This document shows positions 1 to 5,961 of a stretch of DNA of 6,253 bases, one piece after another. Every line of letters starts with the position of its first letter. Within the stretch, counting starts at the first letter, position 1. The stretch lies in the NCBI GenBank assembly GCA_963820545.1, contig CAWGAJ010000003.1, positions 1 through 6,253 on the forward strand, given 5' to 3'. Made by a program: the position numbers and the translations under genes. The notes beneath the pieces were generated by a model, which was not told the DNA's origin, did not search any database, and saw nothing but the letters and a program-made list of their open reading frames with translations. The stretch comes from CAWGAJ01 sp963820545. GTDB lineage: Bacteria; Planctomycetota; Planctomycetia; Pirellulales; Thermoguttaceae.

Positions 1-1150
1 ACGGCGTTTTGTGCATCGAGTAGATCCCGGCGTCCGACCAGTTGCCGATCGTGTTCAGTCCCCAGCTTCCGAGGCGCCGATGCACGATCGCGGAAAACGT
101 CGCCTGCCAGTCGTCGCCATATTTTCTAAACAGATTGGCGGCGCCGAAATTATAAGTTTCGCCTAGCTGATTTCGATTGTAACCCCTGGAACGTAAGAAC
201 CACGGCCATAAAAAGCGGCCAGCGGCGAGTCGGCCGAGGGCAGATCGGCAAACCACTCTTTGCGATCGGTGACCATCGTAACGTCGTGGCCCGGCTCGAC
301 ACAATCTACCCCGTGGACCAGAACAGCCGGCCTTGGGGATCGACCAGCCACCAGTGAGCGTCGATTTTTTCCACGCGGAAGCGGCCGCTGGCCGTAAGTT
401 GCGGGCCATTTTTCCAGCCGCCGTATAGATCCCAATCATCCGGGCCGGGATGAGCGGCCAAATCAGCGGCTTCTTCTTGCTTGCGCTGTTGCAGTTCGTC
501 GAGGTGCATGGATTTTGCCGGGCCAATCTTTATGCAGATACTGGCCGAGGGCATCGATCATCGGGAACCATTGGCTCTCGTCGGCCGGCAAGGGAAAGGC
601 GATCGTACCGCCGGCACGAACGTCGGCGATCTCGAAAACATGTTCGGCCGTGGGTCCGGTCGACAAAGATTACAAGCTGATTGATTTTGGCCGTATCAAT
701 GCCGTGTTCCTCGTCATAACCGCCGGGATAGCCGCGCATGCCGAAAAATTTCTCTTGCAAGTCGCTGGATAATCTTTTTACCAGCGGAATGTGCAAAGTC
801 TGCTGCTGGCCGGGCGAGAGATCAACCGCTCCTGATATAGAGTGCGGAACCGCCATCGCTTTGGACTATCCACGCGGCATTGGACTTTAACCGGGATTGT
901 TGCCCATGTTTTTCACCGCCAAGGCAACGTATCCGAAGGAGGAAAGATCCCATGGGCCGCCGGGCGCTTTGAGCGTAATGCCGGGCGAGCGTCCTTTTTG
1001 GCCGGTGGCAATGCGCAACGCGCTGCCGGAAATGCTCGGCGTGGCGTCTTTTGCCTCGACGGACGCAAGAGCGAATTGCCCACCGAACTCAAAGAGCATT
1101 TTTTCAGCCGGGACTTCAGCGGCTAATAAAACATTCAAGGATAGAAACAC
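1..1150 (-). CDS. Agarase-like glycoside hydrolase, N-terminal part, frameshifted, runs off left edge
   Basis: Read on the minus strand across frames, this encodes about 380 residues of an exported polysaccharide hydrolase resembling beta-agarases of the GH50/GH42-like type. A short hydrophobic leader (LNVLLAAEVPAE) precedes a beta-rich domain with LKAPGGPWDLSSFGYVALAV and then SGAVDLSPGQQQTLHIPL. Next come WFPMIDALGQYLHKDWPGK, WWLVDPQGRLFWSTG continuing as VDCVEPGHDV, and, near the edge, NFGAANLFRKYGDDW followed by GSWGLNTIGNWSD, the usual entry to the catalytic barrel. The catalytic acids would lie beyond the window. GTG at 1150 opens the frame; an ATG at 1172 in another frame (MLTDALICVSIL) could be the true start of the signal peptide. 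I count about six indels: at 183-186 and 309-312 (each one G short of five on the coding strand), 513-516 (extra A), about 650-660, 857-863 and 886-892. Agarase is a family-level call from remembered motifs; another clan GH-A specificity is possible. Confidence 0.72.
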
Positions 1151-1481
1151 AGATCAGTGCGTCAGTTAGCATGGTTTCGTTACTAATTTATTTATCTTTA
1201 GCCGCGATCCCAGAAAGGAACGCCAATCTCAGTCTGGATAATCTTGCCATTTGTTCTTAGAGCATTGTTGATATCTAAATCAGGATTGGCCGGGATCAAT
1301 TATGTATAGAATAGTCTTTAGGGGGGTATTTATGGTCCATATAACTACTTAACCGTTTAGGGAAAAGCACTATTATCTGGGCATCATGGCCTAATAAAAT
1401 ATGTTCATAAGCTTTCTTCTTGATTTGTGATAAGGTAGATTTCCATAGCCGCAATAATCCTATTAAAGAGGAGATAGAACC
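1151..1481. other. Divergent intergenic region, no gene seen
   Basis: This AT-rich stretch separates the minus-strand agarase-like gene from the plus-strand YqjD-like gene, so both promoters should lie here. I found no convincing pair of -35 and -10 boxes. A minus-strand open frame covering 1296-1742 starts here, but it runs antisense through the YqjD-like gene and resembles nothing I know. The part next to 1150 may include the true start of the agarase signal peptide (ATG at 1172). Confidence 0.5.
1465..1473 (+). promoter_or_regulatory. Shine-Dalgarno site of the YqjD-like gene
   Basis: AAAGAGGAG is a strong purine-rich ribosome-binding site, eight bases before the ATG at 1482. It fixes that start codon and marks the head of the three-gene operon. 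Confidence 0.75.
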
Positions 1482-1821
1482 ATGAGCAGCGAAACAAAAA
1501 ACGATCAACCAGAACAACCATCCGGCAACGTAACTGGCTCCGAACAGGCCACCGAGAGCGCGGCGAGTGTCCCGAGATCCATTTGGCCGCCGAGGCCGTG
1601 CGACTGGCAAAGATCGAATTGCAAAAGGCGCAAAAATATCTACGATGACATTTGCCGGCAGGCGGCCGAAAAAATCCAATCCGTGCGCGAAACCACCATC
1701 GGCGAGGTGATCGACGACACGCTGGAAACGGTCAAAAAGCATCCCGGCCCGAGTCCTGCTGCTCAGCGCCGCCTTGGGTTTTTGCCTGGGCCGCTGGTTT
1801 CAAAGGCTTTTCAAAAAATGA
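1482..1821 (+). CDS. YqjD/ElaB-like (DUF883-like) tail-anchored membrane protein, frameshifted
   Basis: Corrected, this is a 112-residue protein. Residues 1-30 are a polar, low-complexity N-terminus (MSSETKNDQPEQPSGN). An amphipathic coiled-coil helix follows (EIHLAAEAVRLAKIELQKAQ, then YDDICRQAAEKIQSVRETT). It ends in one membrane segment with a basic tail, KKHPGPS running into LLLSAALGFCLGRWFQRLFKK minus its first L, stopping at TGA 1819-1821. The plan of helix, then [HN]P, a Gly-containing membrane span and basic residues is that of DUF883 proteins. In E. coli, YqjD, ElaB and YgaM are inner-membrane proteins that bind ribosomes in stationary phase. Three indels split the frame: near 1571-1573 (one C missing), about 1632-1640 (one base extra) and about 1754-1756 (one base extra). 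The corrected length is exactly 113 codons, which supports the reconstruction. A YqjE-like gene lies downstream, as in the enterobacterial yqjDE cluster. DUF883 is inferred from architecture; the E. coli function is only an analogy. Confidence 0.68.
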
Positions 1822-1906
1822 TGAATGCTGAAGGCTAGAAGGCAGAACGCAGAAGTCAGAACGCGGAACTGAAAACTGTAAACTGAAAACTGATTACTGA
1901 AAACCA
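1822..1906 (+). repeat. Degenerate tandem heptanucleotide array (12 units)
   Basis: The whole space between the first two operon genes resolves into 7-base units: TGAATGC, TGAAGGC, (one extra T at 1836) AGAAGGC, AGAACGC, AGAAGTC, AGAACGC, GGAACTG, AAAACTG, TAAACTG, AAAACTG, ATTACTG, AAAACCA. The units change gradually from RGAAGGC to AAAACTG, as expected from stepwise duplication and mutation. The array starts at the stop codon of the YqjD-like gene, and its last unit supplies the A of the next ATG. Purine-rich units such as AGAAGGC give no clear Shine-Dalgarno at the right distance. It resembles in kind the short tandemly repeated sequences described in cyanobacteria, but it is not the same sequence. 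Confidence 0.8.
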
Positions 1907-2231
1907 TGACGGATTCCGATCTTCAACAGCGCAGAAGCGCAAACTGCGTCTCCGCATCGGCCGAATGCGGCGGCGAATCAATAATCATTTATATGCCTCG
2001 CGGCGAGAAGGGCGCGGACTGTTTTCGTGGCGTCAGTACGCTACCCGATATCCTGGTTACGCACTGTTGGCCGCTTTTGGCGTGGGCTTGGCGGCCTCGG
2101 GCGGCTTTCGGCGAGGTTGGTTGCTGCGCAGGTTGGGGCTCCAGGTAATGCGCCAGACCATGGAACACGCCGGGCAGCATCTCTGGCAGGAAATTCAGCG
2201 AATCTGGTCGCAGTCAGGAGCCAAACCATGA
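1906..2231 (+). CDS. Small one-span membrane protein, middle gene of the yqjDE-like operon, frameshifted
   Basis: Corrected for one missing base near 1929-1933, this is a 108-residue basic protein: MTDSDLQQ, then QKRKLRLRIGRMRRRINNHL, a tryptophan-containing stretch (GLFSWRQYATRYPGY), one Gly/Ala-rich membrane span (ALLAAFGVGLAASGG), a basic segment (FRRGWLLRRLG) and an amphipathic C-terminal helix ending IQRIWSQSGAKP. I do not recognise a named family. The tail motif (basic residue, H/Y, PG, x, x, LL, x, A with spaced Gly) matches that of the YqjD-like protein upstream, so it may be a shortened relative of the DUF883 type. ATG 1906 has no clear ribosome-binding site and abuts the heptamer array; an alternative start at ATG 1965 would drop the basic N-terminus. 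Its TGA overlaps the ATG of the next gene (ATGA at 2228-2231), pointing to translational coupling. Its role is unknown, probably at the membrane. Confidence 0.6.
2216..2220 (+). promoter_or_regulatory. Shine-Dalgarno site of the YqjE-like gene
   Basis: AGGAG lies inside the end of the preceding gene, seven bases before the ATG at 2228. With the ATGA stop/start overlap, it supports coupled translation of the last two operon genes and fixes the YqjE-like start. Confidence 0.7.
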
Positions 2232-2711
2232 GTTCGCCTGATCGACCCTATTGGCCGATTTACAGGCCGAGCTTCGCTCCTTGTCGATCGACTTGCGCGA
2301 AATGCTCCAATTGCGTTGGGAACTTGCCCGGCTGGAAATCCAAGCCGATCTGGGCAACATAAAACGCCTGGCTTTATCTGGGGCGTGGCGGCCGTAATGG
2401 CGCTTGACCGCTTTGCCGCTTTTGGCCACTTATCTTGCCGAAATGCTCGACGGCTGGCAGGGCATTGCCCGCAGAGGCTGGCTGTTGATCTTCGGCCTGA
2501 CATTGCTGGTCACGGCCGCGATCTCGCTTTTTGCGGCTGGTTCTGGTTCCGCCGCCGTTTTGTGGGCCTTCAAGAGACTCTCGAAGAACTACGCGAAGAC
2601 CTGGAGTGGGTGAAAGAAGGGGAGGGGCGAGGAAAAGGGCAAAGGATGAGGATGAAGGATGAATCAGTGAACAGCGTGCGGCAAATTACTAATGACGAAA
2701 ACGGTCAATGA
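2228..2711 (+). CDS. YqjE-like phage-holin family (DUF1469) membrane protein, frameshifted
   Basis: Reading across frames gives MSSPDRP, LADLQAELRSLSIDLREMLQ, LRWELARLEIQADLGNIKRL, ALSGAVAAVMALTALPLLAT, YLAEMLDGWQGIARRGWLLI, FGLTLLVTAAI, LAFCGWFWFRRRFVGLQETL and EELREDLEWVKE. This is the DUF1469 plan: an N-terminal amphipathic helix with an ELxxxE-type face, two hydrophobic segments (around residues 55-75 and 85-110), then RRRF and a charged C-terminal helix. In E. coli, YqjE sits next to the DUF883 protein YqjD in the inner membrane; its function is unknown and the holin name reflects only fold similarity. Four indels are needed: about 2247-2250 (one base missing), 2381-2387 (one G missing), 2402-2404 (one extra) and about 2523-2527 (one missing). 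The true stop is uncertain. In the final frame it is TGA 2709-2711, but residues after WVKE are translated from a purine-rich repeat, so the original end may lie near 2620. Confidence 0.7.
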
Positions 2712-2737
2712 GAAAGAATGAGAATTACGAATAAAGA
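2641..2737 (+). repeat. Second degenerate heptamer array, downstream of the YqjE-like gene
   Basis: Purine-rich units of about seven bases follow the conserved end of the YqjE-like protein: AAGGATG, AGGATG, AAGGATG at 2642-2661, then more diverged units including TAATGAC (2690-2696), GTCAATG, AATGAGA and ATTACGA. The periodicity is weaker than in the array at 1822-1906 and the unit differs. It overlaps the apparent C-terminal extension of the YqjE-like reading frame, which is probably an artefact of an indel or a read-through into the repeat. Confidence 0.5.
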
Positions 2738-2804
2738 CTATACAGTATAACTTTTCAAAGTTTTCAATACATTGCCCAACTCTCAATCTTCTTCTATCAA
2801 GATC

Positions 2805-2818
2805 TCTAATCCCTAATC
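2805..2818. repeat. Short CTAATC-type heptamer pair
   Basis: TCTAATC is followed directly by CCTAATC, ending against the stop codon (2819-2821) of the minus-strand gene. It is a third 7-base repeat type in the roughly 110 bases between two convergent genes. That gap also holds an AT-rich inverted repeat (AACTTT, TC, AAAGTT at about 2752-2765) without a GC stem, so no terminator can be named. Confidence 0.4.
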
Positions 2819-3512
2819 TTACACGTACGCGCAATCCATGCCCAGGCGGGTTTTTAGTTCTTCGAACTGTCGGCTATAGATGTCGCTGGACGAATGGACG
2901 TGTTCGGCCTCGGTGATGAATTTCATTTGATCGTTGCACTGAATGCCGTTTCTTCTGGAGAATTTCTTCGAACTCGCCTAAATTCTCCCCGTAGACGATC
3001 AGCAACTTGTGCTCGTCGAATTGGATTTCCTGCGGAATGCCGGGATTGAGCACCGCCAGGCCGGTGCAACCGTCGTTGGTCAATAAATCCTCGTATTCAT
3101 AAAGAATGCTTTTCAGCACCGGCAGATCGATGTGTTCGCGATACAGATCGCTATGCCCGTTGTTGTCGCGATTGTGGCTGGTTTCCAGCACCGCGTCGAC
3201 CGTGAATCCCAGCGGATCCAAAAGGTCCAGAAACACGTCAAATAGTTTTTCGCTGGAAACGGCCGCCATCAGCACCGGTACGTTGGTGTGGTTCTGTTCG
3301 TCATGGTACGAGTCGTGGCGGTATCCCTGGGCGGGCACGACCTGAAGATCGTACGACGGGCGGACGGCGTCGGTCAGCGAATAATCGCCATACCGGGACA
3401 CGCCCAGATGCGCTTCCAGCTCCTCTTCGCTGAGGTGTTCGAAGCTGCTGGTGCCGACCGGCATCGCGCCTTCGCGGAACACATTGCGGAAAAATCTTTT
3501 CAAAAAACCCAT
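2819..3512 (-). CDS. Conserved-looking hypothetical protein, 230 residues, one frameshift
   Basis: The frame opens at ATG 3512 (MGFLKRFFRNVFREGAMPVG) and stays open to about 2950, where one extra A (TTT at 2949-2951 on the plus strand) shifts it. The correct C-terminus continues in the next frame as NGIQCNDQMKFITEAEHVHS and ends EELKTRLGMDCAYV at TAA 2819-2821. Removing that base gives exactly 231 codons including the stop. I do not recognise the family. After a basic, amphipathic first 14 residues that could touch a membrane, the protein is acidic and soluble-looking, with alternating strand-like and helix-like stretches (VPVLMAAVSSEKLFDVFLDL, KSILYEYEDLLTND, IQFDEHKLLIVYGENLGEFE). There are no membrane spans, nucleotide-binding loops or cysteine clusters. 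A weak AGAG sits 7-10 bases before the ATG. It is convergent with the YqjE-like gene and stands alone. Its regular composition and single indel suggest a real, functional gene. Confidence 0.72.
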
Positions 3513-3636
3513 GTATGCTCTCTGCTTCGATATTCAAAGATGCTTGGTCTAGGGGAATGGAAAAACCGCAGCTGGGAGCCCTCCACTGAACCGTAGGTTA
3601 CGCTTTGCGACATTGAGGGCGGCAAATTTATACAGA

Positions 3637-3772
3637 TCAGCCTCCTTTCGGCCCGGCCGCGATACAGACTGAACAATCCTCATGTCCGCCATAATCGGTC
3701 GGGCTCATGTTTACACAACGCCTCACGCCAAAAATCATCCACAACGCGCGTTGATTTGATGCAAAAATGCAT
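3637..3772 (-). CDS. Possible Cys/His-rich small protein, split by one indel
   Basis: From ATG 3772 one frame reads MHFCIKSTRVVDDFWREALC then KHEPD before drifting to a stop. One base later, near 3696-3698, the next frame continues DYGGHEDCSVCIAAGPKGG to TGA 3637-3639. Joined, they give about 44 residues with C-x-H followed by H-x2-C-x2-C, a spacing that could hold a zinc ion. For: both halves read like protein, and single-base indels are common in this sequence. Against: no Shine-Dalgarno before the ATG, short length, and the joint is assumed. A downstream-only version starting at ATG 3708 needs no frameshift (23 residues, still with CSVC). It has the same orientation as the hypothetical gene 125 bases further on. 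Confidence 0.25.
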
Positions 3773-3931
3773 AGTGTGCTTTTTTTCTTTTATCAAGCTC
3801 GATAGGGAAGTTTAGCACCAGAAAAATCGCGCGGTCGGCAATCCGGACGTTTATCGGGCAAGATAAAACCGCTTGGGCGTGCGGTTCTACGGTTCACGAA
3901 AAATTTGGCAACGATAGCCGACGAGAGCATA

Positions 3932-3960
3932 TTGTTAAACTTGAAAACAGGCGGTAAACT
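3932..3960 (+). promoter_or_regulatory. Weak sigma-70-like promoter candidate for the transglutaminase gene
   Basis: TTGTTA (3932-3937) and TAAACT (3955-3960) are separated by 17 bases, each matching the bacterial consensus at four of six positions. The site is about 150 bases before the ATG at 4117 and points the right way. Such matches occur often by chance in AT-rich DNA, and planctomycete promoters are poorly defined. Confidence 0.25.
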
Positions 3961-4116
3961 GGGCCTAATACAGAATTTATTCATCATTAAGATTGAACCG
4001 CATTATGTCGCATCATTTTTCCCTTGGGCCCTACGGACCTTGGGAACAAATTGGAGCATGATAACCTTCAAACAGGAATTTTCCTATGTCACGGCAAAGT
4101 ATAACGAGAAAAATTC

Positions 4117-5714
4117 ATGATAATAACATCAAAAATAGCCGCTTTGACGTTGCGGCGTCCATGTTATGGGGAATTTCCGGATGTTCGGATACGAAATCCC
4201 CCCAAAGGATCACGCTTCCACGTCGAAAAAAGACTGCCAAGTCTGCCGATACTCCCCAGCGCGAAGTTTGGGACGTGTGTTTCGTCCAAGGCGCCCGTGC
4301 CGGTTATGTGCAAACTGCTTATTATCAGGACGCGGAAGCCGAAAAACCCGTTTTGCGGATCGAAGGCCTCACGTATATCTCCGTAAAACGCTTCGGCCAG
4401 GATATTCAGCAGCAGATTCACTGCACTAGTTTCGAAACGCCCGGCGGCCAGTTGATTCGTTTTGAAACCGAGATGCAAATGGGAACGCCGTTCCCCACCG
4501 GCCTTGTCGTCGGCAAACGCCTGGAAATGGAAACCGTCTCCCAGGGCAAAAAAATGCCCGGCGTTATCGATTGGTCGCCCGAATACGGCGGATTCTACGC
4601 CGTCGAGCAATCGCTGCTGCAGAAGCCCATGCAGCCTGGCGAAAAACGCACTCTGCAAACCTTGATGGCCGGATTCAACCAGTTGGCCACGGTGGAAATG
4701 GCTCGCCCGCGATTGGGAGCCGACGCCGCTGCTTCACGGCACTTACAAACTGCTCCGCATCGATACTTTGGCGATCTTTCCCAGCGGACAAAAACTGGAA
4801 CAAACCATATGGACCGATCGCACGGGCGACGAGTTAAAAACCCACAGTCCGGAAATGTCGATGGAAACTTTCCGCACCACCAAGGCCGAAGCGCTGGAAA
4901 AATCAGACGCGGCGAATTTGGACATCGGACTTAGCACAACCGTAAAGCTCGAAAAACCCTTGCCCGGCGCCCATGATACAAAACGTGTCTTCTACCGCGT
5001 GCATCTAGAAGGCGGCGATCCGGCGGCGGTATTCGTTACCGGATCGACGCAAAAAGTAAAATCGCTCGATGCAAACACGGCCGAAGTGACGGTTTATGCC
5101 GTCCGTCCCGATCAGCCGGGCAACCCGGACGCCCCTGCCGCTCCGCCCACGGCCGCCGACCGCGAGCCAAACAACTGGATCCAAAGCGACGACCAAAAAT
5201 CATCGCCTTGGCCAAGCGAAGCGGCCGGCGAAGAGACGGATCCTTGGCATACGGCCATCAAACTGGAGCAATTCGTGCACAATTACATAAAAAAAGAATT
5301 ATTCCCAGGTTTTTGCCACTGCCGCCGAAGTGGCCCAAACCCGTGAAGGCGATTGCACCGAACACGCGGTTCTGCTGGCCGCGCTGTGCCGTGCCCGCGG
5401 CATCCCGGCCCGGGTAGCCATCGGCCTGGTTTATATGCCGGCCACGCAGGAGTTCGGCTATCACATGTGGACCGAAGTGTATATGACTTATGTCCCCTCT
5501 CCGTCCCCTCATAGGGAGAGGCCAAGGGTGAGGGCAGCACTCGGGTGAGGGCAAGTGGATCCCCATCGACGCCACACTGGGAAAAGGCGGCATCGGCGCC
5601 GCCCATCTGAAGCTCGCCCACGGCAGTTTAAAAGGCGCATCGGCCTACAGCAGCTTTTTGCCCGTGGTGCAAGTCGTGGGCCGGTTGAAGATCGAGCTTA
5701 TCGAAGCGGAATAG
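4117..5714 (+). CDS. Lipoprotein with C-terminal transglutaminase-like domain, frameshifted and repeat-interrupted
   Basis: Corrected, this is about 531 residues. MIITSKIAALTL joins AASMLWGISGC to form a lipoprotein signal with lipobox ISGC; GAGAA six bases upstream supports ATG 4117. A Lys/Pro-rich linker leads to a large N-terminal region of unknown family (REVWDVCFVQGARAGYVQTA, VLRIEGLTYISVKRFGQDIQ, FNQLATVEM, DWEPTPLLHGTYKLLRID). A disordered Pro/Ala segment precedes the transglutaminase core: catalytic Cys in REGDCTEHAVLLAALCRARG (TGC 5354-5356), His in YHMWTEVY (CAC 5462-5464) and Asp in WIPIDATLG (GAC 5568-5570), so the triad is complete. The protein should sit in the envelope, facing the periplasm; this superfamily includes cross-linking enzymes and papain-like proteases, and the substrate is unknown. 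Indels: about 4151 (one G missing), 4701-4704 (one extra) and 5289-5295 (seven A where six fit). A palindromic repeat of about 61 bases at 5488-5549 separates the His and Asp codons and shifts frame by one. Confidence 0.82.
5488..5552 (+). repeat. Short palindromic repeat inserted in the transglutaminase gene
   Basis: A GC-rich block falls between codons for HMWTEVYM and GKWIPIDATLG, where related proteins normally have only two or three residues. It contains inverted arms CCTCTCC (5496-5502) and GGAGAGG (5515-5521), followed by GGGTGAGGGC twice (5526-5535 and 5543-5552) with seven bases between. The arrangement GTCCCCTCTCC, loop, GGGAGAGG, then GGGTGAGGG resembles widely dispersed short palindromic elements seen between genes in many bacteria; I cannot match it to a named family. 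Taking the codons before and after as original, the insert is 61 bases, one more than a multiple of three. Confidence 0.72.
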
Positions 5715-5781
5715 CAATTAATCCGCGATGGTGCATATGACCACAGATATTTATCAACATGAATATAATGTATTGACCGCG

Positions 5782-5801
5782 TTATCTGCGCCATCTGCGG
5801 A
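5782..5801. repeat. Imperfect CATCTGCG tandem pair
   Basis: TTATCTGCGC is followed by CATCTGCGGA, two copies of a 10-base unit sharing ATCTGCG. The stretch lies at the convergent junction between the transglutaminase gene and the small membrane-protein gene. No GC hairpin with a T tract is visible here, so it cannot be called a terminator. Confidence 0.4.
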
Positions 5802-5943
5802 TGTCTGAGTTCGCCTCAGGTTTCCGGCGGCTTTTTATCGCCCGGCCGAACAGCAGTACGACCGAGAGCAGCCAGACGATCACGCCAATGATGGTCCATT
5901 TTCCCGGTTCATAAGGGGAGGCATAGACTGAAACATCGACCAT
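5782..5943 (-). CDS. Small single-span membrane protein, 53 residues
   Basis: ATG 5943 opens a 54-codon frame, MVDVSVYASPYEPGKWTIIG then VIVWLLSVVLLFGRAIKSRR, ending at TAA 5782-5784. Residues 16-33 form one clear hydrophobic span bordered by R34, K37 and R39-K41, so the C-terminus should face the cytoplasm. It begins 18 bases after the stop of the DUF1559 gene and probably shares its transcript. The last residues (DIRRWRR) are read from a CTGCG-rich repeat-like stretch, so an indel near 5835 could have displaced an earlier stop (an ending KKPPET would need one extra A). No family recognised. There is no good Shine-Dalgarno; a 12-base palindrome lies just before the start. Confidence 0.5.
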   Translation of the reverse strand: MVDVSVYASPYEPGKWTIIGVIVWLLSVVLLFGRAIKSRRKPEANSDIRRWRR

Positions 5944-5947
5944 ATCC

Positions 5948-5959
5948 GATCGTTCGATC
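5948..5959. promoter_or_regulatory. 12-base palindrome between the DUF1559 and small membrane-protein genes
   Basis: GATCG, TT, CGATC forms a perfect inverted repeat filling most of the 18-base gap between the DUF1559 stop (5962-5964) and the next ATG (5943). It could be an operator-like site or a small RNA hairpin at the ribosome-binding position. GATC-rich palindromes also arise by chance. Confidence 0.25.
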
Positions 5960-5961
5960 TA

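Larger units (their letters stand above)
3513..4116. other. Long intergenic region with no firm gene
   Basis: About 600 bases separate the divergently oriented hypothetical gene (start 3512) and the transglutaminase gene (start 4117). Both promoters should be here. A possible small Cys/His-rich ORF lies on the minus strand at 3637-3772 and a weak plus-strand promoter candidate at 3932-3960. A 6-bp inverted repeat (AACCGC, 8-base loop, GCGGTT at 3867-3886) has no T tract. The right half is AT-rich; open frames such as plus 3905-4120 show no family resemblance. Confidence 0.5.

Noticed and set aside
842..1260. Several overlapping plus-strand open frames opposite the agarase-like gene
   Set aside because: They are Arg/Gly/Ala-rich shadows with no motif, antisense to clearly better coding on the minus strand.
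1296..1742. A 148-residue minus-strand open frame
   Set aside because: It runs antisense through the YqjD-like gene, whose plus-strand coding is supported by a strong ribosome-binding site and family architecture. The translation has no recognisable motif.
3641..3648. Perfect AAAGGAGG on the minus strand, considered as a Shine-Dalgarno site
   Set aside because: No ATG or GTG start follows at a usable distance; only a short frame with a CTG start exists. It overlaps the stop region of the uncertain small ORF.
3759..3790. Hairpin ATGCA-AAAA-TGCAT followed by a T-rich run, considered as a rho-independent terminator
   Set aside because: The stem has only five base pairs, the T run is displaced from it, and no plus-strand gene ends nearby.
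3867..3886. Inverted repeat AACCGC / GCGGTT
   Set aside because: A 6-bp stem with an 8-base loop and no T tract, with no gene end or start close enough to give it a role; expected by chance in 600 bases.
4164..4658. A 164-residue minus-strand open frame
   Set aside because: It is the shadow of the N-terminal region of the transglutaminase lipoprotein, whose plus-strand reading has a lipobox and a continuous link to the catalytic domain.
5488..5552. The GC-rich repeat considered as a CRISPR unit or insertion sequence
   Set aside because: There are no regularly spaced copies with spacers and no transposase or long terminal inverted repeats; it is a single short palindromic element.
5258..5621. 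Minus-strand open frames of about 110 residues
   Set aside because: They lie antisense to the transglutaminase catalytic core and partly translate the palindromic repeat, which yields Pro/Arg-rich text in any frame.
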